The notes beneath the pieces are model-generated. The model saw nothing but the letters and a program-made list of their open reading frames with translations. It ran no database searches and was not told where the DNA came from. From Paraburkholderia bannensis NBRC 103871 (lineage in GTDB: Bacteria > Pseudomonadota > Gammaproteobacteria > Burkholderiales > Burkholderiaceae), in the NCBI RefSeq assembly GCF_000685015.1, contig NZ_BAYA01000005.1, positions 434,001 through 498,000 of the forward strand: DNA of 64,000 bases. The letters are read 5' to 3'. Below are positions 1 through 8,988 of this stretch, in pieces (the stretch's first letter is position 1; the number at the start of each line of letters is the position of its first letter). Made by a program: the position numbers and the translations under genes.

Positions 1-783
1 CGCCTGCAAGGCCGCCTGCGCGCTGAAGTCGGGCAGCAGCGCGATGCCCAGATGTTCGAGCGCGGCGTCGCGCAGCGCTTCGCTGTTGTTGGCCGAGAAC
101 GGCCCGTTCACCGTCACGTTCACGCGCGTGTTCTCCGCGCGCCGCCCGCTTTTCTCGAACGACCACGCGCCCGATCCCAACGCGCGCGGATAAAACAGGC
201 AATCATGCTGGGCGAGATCGGCGGGCGTTTGCGGCGTGCCGCGCTGCTTCAGGTACGTACGCGTCGCGACGATCACCGAACGCGTATCGCAGAGCTTCCA
301 CGCCACATGCGTTTCGGGCACCTGGGCGCTATGACGGATCGCCAGGTCGAAACCCTCGCTCGCAATGGACGTCAGGCGATCCGACATTTCCAGTTGCACA
401 CGCACTTCGGGATGGGCGCGCGAAAACTGGGCCAGATGCGGCACCAGTTGCTGGCGCGCGAACGCCACGGGCGCGGTCACGCGCACCGTGCCGCGCGCCA
501 CATCGGCCATGTCGCGCACGCCCGCGAAGCTGGCCGCGATGCGCTCGAATTCGCCGCGCGTTTCCTCGACGAGCCGCTGCCCGGCCTCCGTGAAGCGCAC
601 GCTGCGCGTCGTGCGCTGCACGAGCGCCACGCCCGCCACGCGCTCCAGTTCCGCGATGCGCTGGCTCATCGCCGCCTTGCTCACGCCCAACCGCGCAGCC
701 GCCGCCGTGTAGCTGCCCTGGCTGGCGAGCACGTTGAGCCAGTGCAGGTGAATCCAGAGCGACTCGGCTTTCTGCGTATCCAT
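1..783 (-). CDS. LysR-family transcriptional regulator (3' end outside window)
   Basis: About 260 residues are visible and the C-terminus lies beyond the left edge. The N-terminus is a LysR winged helix-turn-helix (LNVLASQGSYTAAAARLGVS at about residues 16-35, then SKAAMSQRIAELE). It is followed by the start of the substrate-binding domain (VRVTAPVAFARQQLVPHL). The ATG at 783-781 is the only sensible start because it places the helix-turn-helix at the usual distance. The gene is divergent from mmsA across about 200 bases, the classic arrangement for a LysR protein that controls its neighbour, so control of mmsA is a reasonable inference. The inducer cannot be told from sequence. Confidence 0.9.
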   Translation of the reverse strand, partial: MDTQKAESLWIHLHWLNVLASQGSYTAAAARLGVSKAAMSQRIAELERVAGVALVQRTTRSVRFTEAGQRLVEETRGEFERIAASFAGVRDMADVARGTVRVTAPVAFARQQLVPHLAQFSRAHPEVRVQLEMSDRLTSIASEGFDLAIRHSAQVPETHVAWKLCDTRSVIVATRTYLKQRGTPQTPADLAQHDCLFYPRALGSGAWSFEKSGRRAENTRVNVTVNGPFSANNSEALRDAALEHLGIALLPDFSAQAALQA

Positions 784-986
784 AGCGGGTTCCACCGTCC
801 TTGACCTGCGCCGATGATAGCACCCCATCTCGTCATCTTTCAGGGTTTCCACGGGTGATTGTTCACTGCTGAAAACAATCAATTCAGCCGCCGTGTCTTT
901 GCAGGGCCGCGCCGGCTTCGTACACTGGCCGTCATCCAATGAATCACCCTGATTCAGGCGAATTGACCCACTGGCGAGGAGATGAC

Positions 987-2498
987 ATGCAGGCCTTTAC
1001 CGATAGCGCAGACGTAGTCCACTTCATCGGCGGCAAGACCGAGCGCGGCGCGGGCGACCGCACCCAGGCGATCTTCAACCCGGCCACGGGCGCCGCCGCG
1101 CGCCGTCTGGTGCTGGGCGAAGTCGCGGACGTCGACGCCGCCGTGGCGAGCGCGAAAGCCGCGTTCCCGGCCTGGCGCGACACGCCGCCGATCCGCCGCG
1201 CGCGCGTCATGCTGCGCTTTCTCGAACTGATGAACCGCCACAAGGACGAACTGGCCGCGATCATCACCGCCGAGCACGGCAAGGTCTTCGCCGATGCCCA
1301 GGGCGAGGTCGCGCGCGGCATCGACGTGATCGAATTCGCCTGCGGCATTCCGCAGTTGCTCAAGGGCGACTACACGGAGCAGGTCTCGACCGGCATGGAC
1401 AACTGGACGGTGCGCCAGCCGCTGGGCGTCGTGGCTGGCATCACGCCGTTCAACTTCCCCTGCATGGTGCCGTGCTGGATGTTCCCGGTCGCGCTGGCCG
1501 CTGGCTGCACGTTCATCCTCAAGCCGAGCGAGCGCGATCCGTCGGCGTCGCTGTTCATGGCGCGTCTGCTCAAGGAAGCCGGCCTGCCCGATGGCGTGTT
1601 CAACGTCGTGCAGGGCGACAAGATCGTGGTCGATGCGCTGCTCGCGCACCGCGACGTGAAGGCCGTGAGCTTCGTCGGCTCCACGCCGATCGCCAACTAC
1701 ATCTACGAAACCGGCGCGAAGCACGGCAAGCGCGTGCAGGCGCTGGGCGGCGCGAAGAACCACATGGTCGTGATGCCCGATGCGGACATCGAGCAGACCG
1801 TCGATGCGCTGATCGGCGCGGGTTACGGTTCGGCGGGCGAGCGCTGCATGGCGATCTCGGTCGCCGTGCTGGTGGGCGACGTCGCCGACAAGATCGTGCC
1901 GCGTCTGGCCGAGCGCGCGAAGACGCTGATCGTCAAGAACGGCATGGAAGCCGACGCCGAAATGGGCCCGATCGTCACGCGCCAGGCGCTGGAGCGCATC
2001 GAAGGCTATATCGCGAGCGGCGTCGAAGAAGGCGCGACGCTGGTGGTCGACGGACGCGGCCTGAAGGTGCCGGGCCACGAGGAAGGCTTCTTCACGGGCG
2101 GCACGCTGTTCGACAACGTCACGCCGGACATGCGCATCTACAAGGAAGAGATTTTCGGCCCGGTGCTGGCCTGCGTGCGCGTGGACGATTTCGCGCAAGC
2201 CGTGCAACTGATCAACGATCACGAGTTCGGCAACGGCGTGGCCTGCTTCACGCGTGACGGCAACGTGGCGCGCGAGTTCGGCCGCCAGATCGAAGTGGGC
2301 ATGGTGGGCATCAACGTGCCGATTCCGGTGCCGATGGCATGGCACGGCTTTGGCGGCTGGAAGCGCAGCCTGTTCGGCGACATGCACGCCTATGGCGAAG
2401 AAGGCGTGCGCTTCTACACGAAGCAGAAGTCGATCATGCAGCGCTGGCCGGAAAGCACCGAAAAGGGTGCGGAATTCACGATGCCGGTCGCGAAGTAA
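987..2498 (+). CDS. mmsA: CoA-acylating methylmalonate-semialdehyde dehydrogenase
   Basis: A 503-residue cytosolic aldehyde dehydrogenase of the MmsA type, which turns methylmalonate (or malonate) semialdehyde plus CoA and NAD+ into propionyl-CoA or acetyl-CoA, CO2 and NADH. The start at 987 follows an AGGAG at good spacing; an upstream in-frame ATG at 939 has no such site. Family signatures are [12 protein letters not shown] near residue 150, the SFVGSTP cofactor motif, and the catalytic Cys287 in GERCMAIS, the MmsA variant of the active site; EEIFGPVL follows. It probably serves valine, beta-alanine or inositol breakdown. It is divergent from a LysR gene and convergent with a GntR gene. A 9-bp tandem repeat begins over its stop codon. 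Confidence 0.95.
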   Translation: MQAFTDSADVVHFIGGKTERGAGDRTQAIFNPATGAAARRLVLGEVADVDAAVASAKAAFPAWRDTPPIRRARVMLRFLELMNRHKDELAAIITAEHGKVFADAQGEVARGIDVIEFACGIPQLLKGDYTEQVSTGMDNWTVRQPLGVVAGITPFNFPCMVPCWMFPVALAAGCTFILKPSERDPSASLFMARLLKEAGLPDGVFNVVQGDKIVVDALLAHRDVKAVSFVGSTPIANYIYETGAKHGKRVQALGGAKNHMVVMPDADIEQTVDALIGAGYGSAGERCMAISVAVLVGDVADKIVPRLAERAKTLIVKNGMEADAEMGPIVTRQALERIEGYIASGVEEGATLVVDGRGLKVPGHEEGFFTGGTLFDNVTPDMRIYKEEIFGPVLACVRVDDFAQAVQLINDHEFGNGVACFTRDGNVAREFGRQIEVGMVGINVPIPVPMAWHGFGGWKRSLFGDMHAYGEEGVRFYTKQKSIMQRWPESTEKGAEFTMPVAK

Positions 2499-2544
2499 TC
2501 GAAGTAATCGAAGTAATCGAAGTAATCGAAGCAATCGAAGCAAT
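2491..2544. repeat. 9-bp tandem repeat over the mmsA stop codon
   Basis: Six head-to-tail copies of CGAAGTAAT (the last two read CGAAGCAAT). The first copy supplies the last codon and the TAA stop of mmsA, and the next three put further TAA codons in the same frame. The array lies just before an inverted repeat between mmsA and the convergent GntR gene. It looks like slippage-generated sequence; no function is evident. Confidence 0.9.
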
Positions 2545-2551
2545 CGAGACT

Positions 2552-2584
2552 GCTGCCCGCTTGCGAAAACCTCAAGCGGGCAGC
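2552..2584. terminator. Perfect inverted repeat between convergent mmsA and GntR genes
   Basis: A 12-bp stem (GCTGCCCGCTTG / CAAGCGGGCAGC) with a 9-base loop. It overlaps the stop codon of the leftward GntR gene and follows mmsA. There is no T-tract on either side, so it may act with Rho or simply block read-through in both directions. Confidence 0.55.
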
Positions 2585-3276
2585 AACGAAGCCGCAATCT
2601 CGGCGACGCGCAGCACATGCGCCGTCGCCGCTTCTCTCGCGCGCTCGCCATCGCGCGCACGGATCGCCGCGACGATCTCGTTCATCTCCGCCACGGCCTG
2701 ACGTCCACGATCGTCGGAGGCAATCGTCAGCGCACGCAAACGCGTGATGCGCGCATTCAGGCTCTGCACGATTTCCCACGCCACCGACTTCGCGCCGCTG
2801 CCAAACATCTGCTCGTAGAACTGCGCCGTGATTTCGCGCACGGCCGCGTGATCGTGCGCCGCGAAAGCCCCTTCGATTCGTGTCACGCAGGCGGCCAGGC
2901 GCTCCACCGTCGCGGCGTCGCCGCGCAGCGCGCAGGCCATCGCCGCGTCGCCTTCCACCAGCGCGCGGATCTCATAGATCTGCGCGGCCGTACTCGCGTC
3001 GAGCCGCGCAACGATCGGCCCCTGGTTGGGCAGCGTATCGACAATGCCTTCCGCTTCGAGGTGACGCAGCACTTCGCGCACCACCGACCGGCTCACGCCC
3101 AGTTCCTCGCAGAGCGTGCGCTCGACCAGGCGCTCGCCCGGCGCGAAATGCGCGTCGAGAATCGCCTGGCGCATCTTCTGCAAGGTCAGTTCGCGCAGCG
3201 TCGCCGCGGGCCGCTCCACGCGCAGCGTGGCGGGCGCGGCGCGCGGCGATTCCCTGTGCCCCAGATCGCTCATCAT
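2572..3276 (-). CDS. FadR/FCD-subfamily GntR transcriptional regulator
   Basis: A 234-residue regulator. The N-terminal winged helix-turn-helix includes RLVERTLCEELGVSRSVVRE (about residues 50-69) and is followed by an all-helical FCD ligand-binding domain. The chosen ATG overlaps the stop of the upstream ABC ATPase gene (ATGA), so it is the last gene of that transporter operon and probably its ligand-responsive regulator. Its DNA-binding domain is nearly the same as that of the GntR protein at 10942-11628. Both loci carry copies of the palindrome ATGGNATNCCAT, which suggests a common operator type. The ligand is unknown. Confidence 0.9.
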   Translation of the reverse strand: MMSDLGHRESPRAAPATLRVERPAATLRELTLQKMRQAILDAHFAPGERLVERTLCEELGVSRSVVREVLRHLEAEGIVDTLPNQGPIVARLDASTAAQIYEIRALVEGDAAMACALRGDAATVERLAACVTRIEGAFAAHDHAAVREITAQFYEQMFGSGAKSVAWEIVQSLNARITRLRALTIASDDRGRQAVAEMNEIVAAIRARDGERAREAATAHVLRVAEIAASLLPA

Positions 3277-4361
3277 GCGTGCGCGAACAGACGCGTATCG
3301 CGTGCGTCCCATTCGACGACCGCCTGCGCGCCAATCGACAGGCCGCTGTCGTGACGTTGCGCGGCAGGCAGGCGGATCGAGATTTCCTGCGCCCAGGGCG
3401 TCGCCACGGCGTAATGCATCGCGTCACCCAGATAGGTGATGTCGCGCACCGTCACGGGCAGGCCCGCCGCCGTGCCGTCACGCGGCGCGGTGAGGCGCAT
3501 CTGCTCGGGGCGGATCATCAGCGTGCCGTCGTCGCCCGCCGCGAGCGCCGGATTGAAATTGCCGCACGCCAGCGCGTGGCCGTTGGGGAACACGCCATTG
3601 GCAAGACCATCGCGGCTTGCGGTCACACGCACCGGCAGGAAATTCGAGTTGCCGATGAAGCCCGCGACAAAGCGCGACGCCGGATTCGCGTAGAGTTCCT
3701 CGCCCGTGCCGACCTGCTCGATGCGCCCTTTGTTGAACACGGCGATGCGATCCGACAAACGCAGCGCTTCTTCCTGGTCGTGCGTCACGTAGAGGATCGT
3801 CACGCCCGTTTCCTGGTGGATGCGGCGCAGTTCGAGCTGGATTTCCTCGCGCAGTTTTTTATCGAGCGCGGACAGCGGCTCGTCCATCAGCAGTACCGGC
3901 GGATCGTAGGCGAGCGCGCGTGCGATCGCCACGCGCTGCTGCTGGCCGCCCGACAGTTGCGCGGGCATGCGGTCGCGGCATTCGGAAAGGTGCACGAGCG
4001 CCAGCATCTTCTCGACTTTCGCTTTTACTTCGGATTCCGGACGACGGCGCACGCGCAGCGGAAACGCGACGTTCTCGCCCACCGTCAAATGCGGAAACAG
4101 CGTGTAGCGCTGGAACACCATGCCGATGTTGCGCTTGTTCGGCGCGACCGACAGCAGCGGCTTGCCGTCGAGCAGCACGCGCCCTTCGGTCGGCTCCTGG
4201 AAGCCCGCGACGATATACAGCGTCGTGCTCTTGCCCGAGCCGGACGGCCCGAGGAAGGTCATGAACTCGCCCTTGCGCACGTCGAGGGACACGCTGTCGA
4301 TGGCGACCACGTCGTCGTAGGTCTTGCGCAGGCGCTGGATTTGCAGGAATGCGGCAGTCAT
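3273..4361 (-). CDS. ABC transporter ATP-binding protein, spermidine/putrescine (PotA) type
   Basis: A 362-residue ATPase that powers import through the two adjacent permeases. Walker A is GPSGSGKST (about residues 39-47), the signature is LSGGQQQR, Walker B is [12 protein letters not shown] and the H-loop is VTHDQEEA. The C-terminal ~120 residues form the TOBE-type regulatory domain found in PotA and FbpC proteins. It follows the permease gene by about 20 bases and overlaps the GntR gene. The substrate is probably a small cation or polyamine-like compound, judged only from family membership. Confidence 0.93.
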   Translation of the reverse strand: MTAAFLQIQRLRKTYDDVVAIDSVSLDVRKGEFMTFLGPSGSGKSTTLYIVAGFQEPTEGRVLLDGKPLLSVAPNKRNIGMVFQRYTLFPHLTVGENVAFPLRVRRRPESEVKAKVEKMLALVHLSECRDRMPAQLSGGQQQRVAIARALAYDPPVLLMDEPLSALDKKLREEIQLELRRIHQETGVTILYVTHDQEEALRLSDRIAVFNKGRIEQVGTGEELYANPASRFVAGFIGNSNFLPVRVTASRDGLANGVFPNGHALACGNFNPALAAGDDGTLMIRPEQMRLTAPRDGTAAGLPVTVRDITYLGDAMHYAVATPWAQEISIRLPAAQRHDSGLSIGAQAVVEWDARDTRLFAHA

Positions 4362-4382
4362 GGCTTACGTCTCCGGGTCAAT

Positions 4383-5189
4383 TTACTGGATCGCCTGGCG
4401 GGCGCGGCGCAGCAAGGCGCTTGCCAGCATCAGCACGGTGGTGAGCGCCACCAGCAGCGAGGACGCCGCCGCCACCACGGGCGTGAGGTCCTGGCGCAGC
4501 GTCGCCCAGATGCGCACGGGCAGCGTCTGGAGCGTGGGGCTCGCCATGAAGATCGACACCACCACCTCGTCCCACGAGGCGAGGAACGAGAAGATCGCGG
4601 CGGCCGCCAGCCCCAGCCGGATCGCGGGCAGCGTCACGCGCCACTTCACGGCGAGCGGCGACGCACCGCAGATCAGCGCGGCGTCTTCCAGCGCCGTATC
4701 GAAACCCGCCAGCGAATTGCTGATGGCGATGATCGAGAACGGCAACGCGATGATGAGGTGGCCGATCACGAAGCCCGTCATCGTGCCGGCCAGGCCGATG
4801 CGCAGAAAGAACGCGTACAGCGCGACCGCCAGCACGACCACGGGCAGCACCATCGGCGTGAGGAAGAAGGCCTGCACGGCCGCGCGGCCGCGAAACTTGC
4901 CGCGCACGAGCGCAAGCGATGCGAGAAAGCCCAGCGCGACGGACAGCACGGTCACGATCACGGCCAGCTTCATGCTGGTCATGAGCGAGTCGAGCCAGCC
5001 CGCGTCGGTGAAGAGCTGGCGATACCACTCCAGCGTCCAGCCCGGCGCGGGAAACGCGAGCCACTGCGAGTCGCCGAACGACAGCGCGACGATAAAGAGG
5101 ATCGGCAGCAGCAGGAACAACGCCACCACTGCGCCGATGGCGACGAGCAGCGCGCGTACCGCGCCAAGACGGTCGAAGTCGAGCAACAT
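4383..5189 (-). CDS. ABC transporter permease, PotC type
   Basis: A 268-residue inner-membrane permease with about six hydrophobic segments. The EAA loop, which contacts the ATPase, is seen as EDAALICGASPLAVKWRVTL in the C-terminal half. The ATG at 5189 is chosen because GGAGGA precedes it and the upstream permease stops two bases before it; this gives translational coupling. It pairs with the PotB-like protein to form the membrane channel of a family-1 polyamine/opine-type importer. Confidence 0.92.
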   Translation of the reverse strand: MLLDFDRLGAVRALLVAIGAVVALFLLLPILFIVALSFGDSQWLAFPAPGWTLEWYRQLFTDAGWLDSLMTSMKLAVIVTVLSVALGFLASLALVRGKFRGRAAVQAFFLTPMVLPVVVLAVALYAFFLRIGLAGTMTGFVIGHLIIALPFSIIAISNSLAGFDTALEDAALICGASPLAVKWRVTLPAIRLGLAAAAIFSFLASWDEVVVSIFMASPTLQTLPVRIWATLRQDLTPVVAAASSLLVALTTVLMLASALLRRARQAIQ

Positions 5190-5190
5190 A

Positions 5191-6075
5191 TCAGCGTCCT
5201 CCGGGAACCTGGCGCGCGCCGCCGGTGAAGCGCAGTTGCAGCGCATAGAGACCGAGCGTCACCGCCAGCAGCACGAACGCTGCGGCACCAGCGAGGCCCC
5301 AGTTCAGCAGTTCCTGTACGAGCTGGGCGATCAGCTCGGCGAGCATCATGTACGACGGGCCGCCGAGCAGCGCGGGCGTCACGAAATAGCCGAGCGCCAT
5401 CACGAACACCATCAGCGCCCCCGAGGCAATCCCCGGCATGGCGAGCGGCACGAGAATGCGCCAGAACGCCTGCCAGCGGCTCGCACCGCACACGGCGGCG
5501 GCGCGCAGCGTGGCGGGATCGATGCCGCGCAGCGTCGCGTGCAGCGGCATGACGAGAAACGGCAGCATGATGTACGTCATGCCCACCGTCACGCCGATCA
5601 GGTTGTTCACGAGCGTGAGCGGCTGGTCGATGATGCCGAGCGCCATCAAGAGACGATTGATCGGGCCGGTCTGCTGGAGCAGCACCATCCACGCGAAGGT
5701 GCGCGCGAGCAGGTTCGTCCACATCGACAGCAGCAGGATCGAGAACAGCGTGGTGCTCAGCCAGCGCGGCGCGATGGCCAGCAGCCAGGCGGTCGGAAAG
5801 CCGATCGCCACCGTCACCACGGTCACGACGCCCGCCACCAGGAACGTATTGCCGAACACGCGCAGATAGGTGCTCGACCCGAGCAGCTGCGCGTAGTTGT
5901 GCAGGCCGGGCGTGGGCTCCATCACGCTGCGCAGCAGCAGCGACAGCACCGGCAGCACAAAAAAGATCGTGAGGAGTATTAACGCGGGCGCAAGCAGCCG
6001 CGCGTTGCGCCAGTTGCGCCGCTTCGGCGGCGCGTCGACCGGCGCGTGGGCGACGGTGCTCAGAACGTCAGGCAT
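5191..6075 (-). CDS. ABC transporter permease, PotB type
   Basis: A 294-residue inner-membrane permease. A short basic N-terminus precedes the first membrane segment (LLAPALILLTIFFVLPVLSL). About six segments follow, with the EAA loop LRAAAVCGASRWQAFWRILV near the C-terminal third. The ATG at 6075 has GGAGAG at proper spacing; a longer reading frame exists upstream but lacks a ribosome site and looks unlike a permease. It lies between the binding-protein gene and the PotC-like permease in one operon. Confidence 0.92.
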   Translation of the reverse strand: MPDVLSTVAHAPVDAPPKRRNWRNARLLAPALILLTIFFVLPVLSLLLRSVMEPTPGLHNYAQLLGSSTYLRVFGNTFLVAGVVTVVTVAIGFPTAWLLAIAPRWLSTTLFSILLLSMWTNLLARTFAWMVLLQQTGPINRLLMALGIIDQPLTLVNNLIGVTVGMTYIMLPFLVMPLHATLRGIDPATLRAAAVCGASRWQAFWRILVPLAMPGIASGALMVFVMALGYFVTPALLGGPSYMMLAELIAQLVQELLNWGLAGAAAFVLLAVTLGLYALQLRFTGGARQVPGGR

Positions 6076-6208
6076 GATCTCTCCGGGGTCTGCATGGAGG
6101 TCGCTAGGTAAGGACAGCGCGCGCTCGCGCGCCGTGATTCGCGCTACAGATTGCTCAGGTTGCCGGGGCGACTGCCGATGCATTGCCCCGGCGATTGCTT
6201 CGGCATGC

Positions 6209-7240
6209 TTACTTTGCCTGCCACGCGTACCAGCGCTTGGCGATTGCATCGCGGTTGGCCGCCCAGTACTTCATATCAAGGTTGATCTGCGACTGCGTGT
6301 ATTGATCGGGCAATGTCTTCGCAACAGCGGGCGTCATCAATGCAGCGGACTTCACGTTGATCGGCGCGTAGCCGGTATCGGCCGCGAACTTCGCCTGCGC
6401 CTGCGGACTCGTTGCGGCCGCAAGGAACTTGAGCGCCGCGTCGCGATGCTTGGCGCCCTTCGGGATCACCAGCATGTCGGCGGCCGTGAGGTTCTGGTTC
6501 CACGAGATGCCGACCGGCACGCCCGTCGCCTGCAACGCATGCAGACGGCCGTTCCAGAACATGCCCATCGATGCCTCGCCGGATGCGAGCAACTGCTGCG
6601 ACTGCGCGCCGCCGCTCCACCAGACGATGTCGCCCTTGATGGTGTCGAGCTTCTTGAACGCGCGGTCGAGATCGAGCGGATAAAGCTTGCTGGCCGGCAC
6701 GCCGTCGGCGAGCAGCGCGATTTCCAGCACGCCCGGCGCCGACCACTTGTAGAACGTGCGCTTGCCCGGGAATTTCTTCGTGTCGAACAGGTCGGCCCAC
6801 GTGGACGGCTGCGCGCCCTTGAACGCCGTCTTGTTGTAGCCGAGCACGAACGAATAGTAGAAGCTGCCCACCGCCTGCGGCGACGAGAAGCGCGGGTCGA
6901 GCTCGTCCTTTTTCACGACCGAATAGTCGATCGGCTCGATCAGCCCGTCCTTGGCAGCGGCGTAGGCGAAGTCGCCTTCGACGTCCACCACGTCCCAGTT
7001 GACGTTGCCGCTTTCGACCATCGCCTTGAACTTGCCGTAGTCGGTCGGGCCGTCCATCAGCACGTTGATGCCCGAAGCCTGCGCGAACGGCTGCGCCCAG
7101 TTCTTCTGCTGCGACGCCTGGGTCGTGCCGCCCCAGCTGGTGAAGACGATCGGATCGGCGGCCAGGGCGGGCGCGGCCGCCAGCATCATCGCGCTTGCCG
7201 CGATCAACGGCGCGGCGTACAGGGTCCATCTGCTGCTCAT
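6209..7240 (-). CDS. ABC transporter periplasmic substrate-binding protein, PotD/PotF type
   Basis: A 343-residue secreted protein. The N-terminus is a clear Sec signal peptide (basic MSSR, hydrophobic core, AAAPALA with cleavage near residue 27). The mature part begins with IVFTSWGGTTQ, the family-1 binding-protein pattern shared with PotD and iron-type proteins. GGAGAAAG precedes the ATG. It delivers ligand to the PotB/PotC-like permeases. A polyamine, or an opine or amino-acid derivative, is plausible; acidic pocket residues would need structural alignment to decide. Confidence 0.9.
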   Translation of the reverse strand: MSSRWTLYAAPLIAASAMMLAAAPALAADPIVFTSWGGTTQASQQKNWAQPFAQASGINVLMDGPTDYGKFKAMVESGNVNWDVVDVEGDFAYAAAKDGLIEPIDYSVVKKDELDPRFSSPQAVGSFYYSFVLGYNKTAFKGAQPSTWADLFDTKKFPGKRTFYKWSAPGVLEIALLADGVPASKLYPLDLDRAFKKLDTIKGDIVWWSGGAQSQQLLASGEASMGMFWNGRLHALQATGVPVGISWNQNLTAADMLVIPKGAKHRDAALKFLAAATSPQAQAKFAADTGYAPINVKSAALMTPAVAKTLPDQYTQSQINLDMKYWAANRDAIAKRWYAWQAK

Positions 7241-7374
7241 GACTTTCTCCACGGATCAAATGACTGCGAAATGACTGCGAGTTGACTGCATGACAACGAT
7301 GCGATGGCGCGATGGCGACGCGCGCCGCGTCGGGTGAGGGGCTCAGTTCACGTTCAGGCCGCGTCAGGCCGCGT

Positions 7375-8337
7375 TCAGGTCAGCGCGAGGGTCTGCACGG
7401 TGCCGGCTTCGCTGTCGCCGACGTACACGCCGAAGGCGTCTTCGTGACGCTCCTTCACGTAGCGCTGCAACATCGAACGCTCGGCGGGATCGCTCAGTTC
7501 GTCCCACGGAATCTGCGCAAGCGGCACGATGAACAACTCGGGCGCGCTCATGCCGCGCTGCGCGACGACGCGGCCGCGATAGAAAATGCGCACGCCGTCG
7601 TCGGCCTGCTGGCGCGCCTGCGCCGACTCGAACACCGCAAAGATGAAGTCGAGGTGCGCAACCAGACCGAGGCTCGCCAGCACGCCGCGCAGGCTCGCTG
7701 GATCGTTGGCCGCTTCCAGGCGCGTGCCGCGCGGCAGGCGCAGGCCATCGGGCGTTTCGAGCAGCACGACGCCGTCCGAGTTTTCGAGGATCGCGCCCAC
7801 CTGGGCATGCTCGCTCGCGGCCGTAGCGGCGATAGCGTCCTGCGAGAGCGAGAAGCTCACATAGGCGCCGCGGCAATAACCGAGCGGCGACACGCCCGTA
7901 TGCGCGAAATCGAGCACGCGGCCCAGAAGGACGATGTGGTCGCCCGCGTCGATTACCTGATGCGTCGCGCAGTCGAAATGCGCCGCCGCGCCGTGCATCA
8001 CGGGCGCACCGGTTGCGCGCGTTTGCCAGGCGACCTGGGCGAACTTGTCGGGGCTCTTTGAGGCGAATACGCCCGACACGTCCTTCTGATCCTCGGCCAG
8101 CACGCTCACGGCGAATTGCGGCGCCTGCGAAAACACGTCGTGACTCGACGCGCTTTTGGCGACGCACACCAGCACGAGCGGCGGATCGAGCGACACCGAC
8201 GTGAACGAATTCGCGGTGAAGCCGCGCGGCGTGCCGTCGGCCTGGATCGTCGTCACGACGGTCACGCCGGTCACGAACGCGCCAAGCGCGCGGCGAAAGC
8301 CGGTCGTGTCGAAGGGTTCGGTGCTGGGGTTGGTCAT
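7375..8337 (-). CDS. Flavin reductase family protein with Nudix-like C-terminal extension
   Basis: A 320-residue protein. Residues ~8-165 are a DIM6/NTAB (HpaC-like) flavin reductase domain: FRRALGAFVTGVTVVTT, then GFTANSFTSVSLDPPLVLVCV and later GDHIVLLGRV. Such proteins supply reduced FMN/FAD to a monooxygenase. The last ~150 residues resemble a Nudix fold (GVVLLETPDGLRLPRG) but lack the REXXEE catalytic box, so hydrolase activity is doubtful. The ATG has AAGGAG in front. It is first in the leftward transporter operon, behind two GntR-type palindromes. No partner monooxygenase is in the window. Confidence 0.85.
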   Translation of the reverse strand: MTNPSTEPFDTTGFRRALGAFVTGVTVVTTIQADGTPRGFTANSFTSVSLDPPLVLVCVAKSASSHDVFSQAPQFAVSVLAEDQKDVSGVFASKSPDKFAQVAWQTRATGAPVMHGAAAHFDCATHQVIDAGDHIVLLGRVLDFAHTGVSPLGYCRGAYVSFSLSQDAIAATAASEHAQVGAILENSDGVVLLETPDGLRLPRGTRLEAANDPASLRGVLASLGLVAHLDFIFAVFESAQARQQADDGVRIFYRGRVVAQRGMSAPELFIVPLAQIPWDELSDPAERSMLQRYVKERHEDAFGVYVGDSEAGTVQTLALT

Positions 8338-8685
8338 CTCGTACTCCTTGGGGCGGCGCGGTTGCGGCCTGCTGCTCACCCGGGTTTCCCGCCGGTATGG
8401 GCCTGGCTGGGCAGTGACTCATCTTGCATGAGATTATGGTATGCCATGTTATAGCGGACAAAAAGGCCGTCAATATTATGGAATACCATGATAGGTAGGA
8501 GGGTTGATATTGGGGCGGGATGGCGTGACGCAGGGGAAACCGAGGGAAGCAGCGCTGGCCATTGCGGCCAGCGGGGAGCAGAAGGCAAACCGGCGATGCG
8601 CGCAGTGTCAGCTTCGGAAAATGCGCGCCTCGCGTAACATCGCGTGCATTACTCAAATCACCACACGCTTAGCTGCTCCATCGCC
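8338..8685. other. Divergent intergenic region
   Basis: A 348-base stretch between the leftward flavin reductase operon and the rightward small membrane protein gene. Its left half holds the two GntR-type palindromes. The remainder shows no convincing gene, RNA or repeat. Confidence 0.6.
8436..8489. promoter_or_regulatory. Two GntR(FCD)-type operator palindromes before the flavin reductase/ABC operon
   Basis: ATGGTATGCCAT at 8436-8447 and ATGGAATACCAT at 8478-8489 are imperfect copies of ATGGNATNCCAT, 42 bp apart centre to centre (about four helical turns). They lie 100-150 bases before the flavin reductase start. A third, perfect copy lies before the second GntR gene. The encoded GntR protein at the end of this operon is the likely binder (inference). 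Confidence 0.6.
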
Positions 8686-8952
8686 ATGTTTCCGCTCATC
8701 GCCACTATTTCCCTGCTCGTCATGATTTACGTTCATGTGAGCATCCCGCGCTTCGCGGCCACGCGCCGCCAGCGCTTTATCGCGCACGCGGTGTTGCTGC
8801 TCGTCGGGTTGGCGTTCGGCACGTTTTCGGCGATGTTGTCCGGCACGATTGCGCCGCCGTGGGTGGTGATTTTTGGCGGCATGGGCGTCGTGCATCTGCC
8901 CGCGCTGTGTGTGCTCGTCCTCAAGCGGTTCAAGCGCGACGACCAGGGCTGA
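8686..8952 (+). CDS. Small membrane protein of unknown function
   Basis: An 88-residue protein with three probable membrane segments: the N-terminus (MFPLIATISLLVMIYVHV), the middle (FIAHAVLLLVGLAFGTFSAM) and IAPPWVVIFGGMGVVHLPAL; it ends in a basic tail (KRFKRDDQG). I do not recognise a family. The start at 8686 is preferred over an upstream ATG because it begins with the first hydrophobic segment. It is followed 36 bases later by a GNAT gene in the same direction; a functional link is unproven. Confidence 0.6.
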   Translation: MFPLIATISLLVMIYVHVSIPRFAATRRQRFIAHAVLLLVGLAFGTFSAMLSGTIAPPWVVIFGGMGVVHLPALCVLVLKRFKRDDQG

Positions 8953-8988
8953 TTCCTGACGCTTGCCTCTCATTAAAAACGATAAAAC

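Noticed and set aside
954..2660. Long open frame antisense to mmsA
   Set aside because: It is a GC-codon-bias shadow of mmsA: arginine/histidine/alanine-rich, no family motif, and mmsA is unambiguous on the other strand. The same reasoning removes many long antisense frames over the ABC, acyl-CoA, rep and par genes.
2880..5228. 782-codon open frame antisense to the GntR/ABC genes
   Set aside because: Composition is that of a reverse-frame artefact in high-GC DNA, and the opposite strand holds four recognisable proteins.
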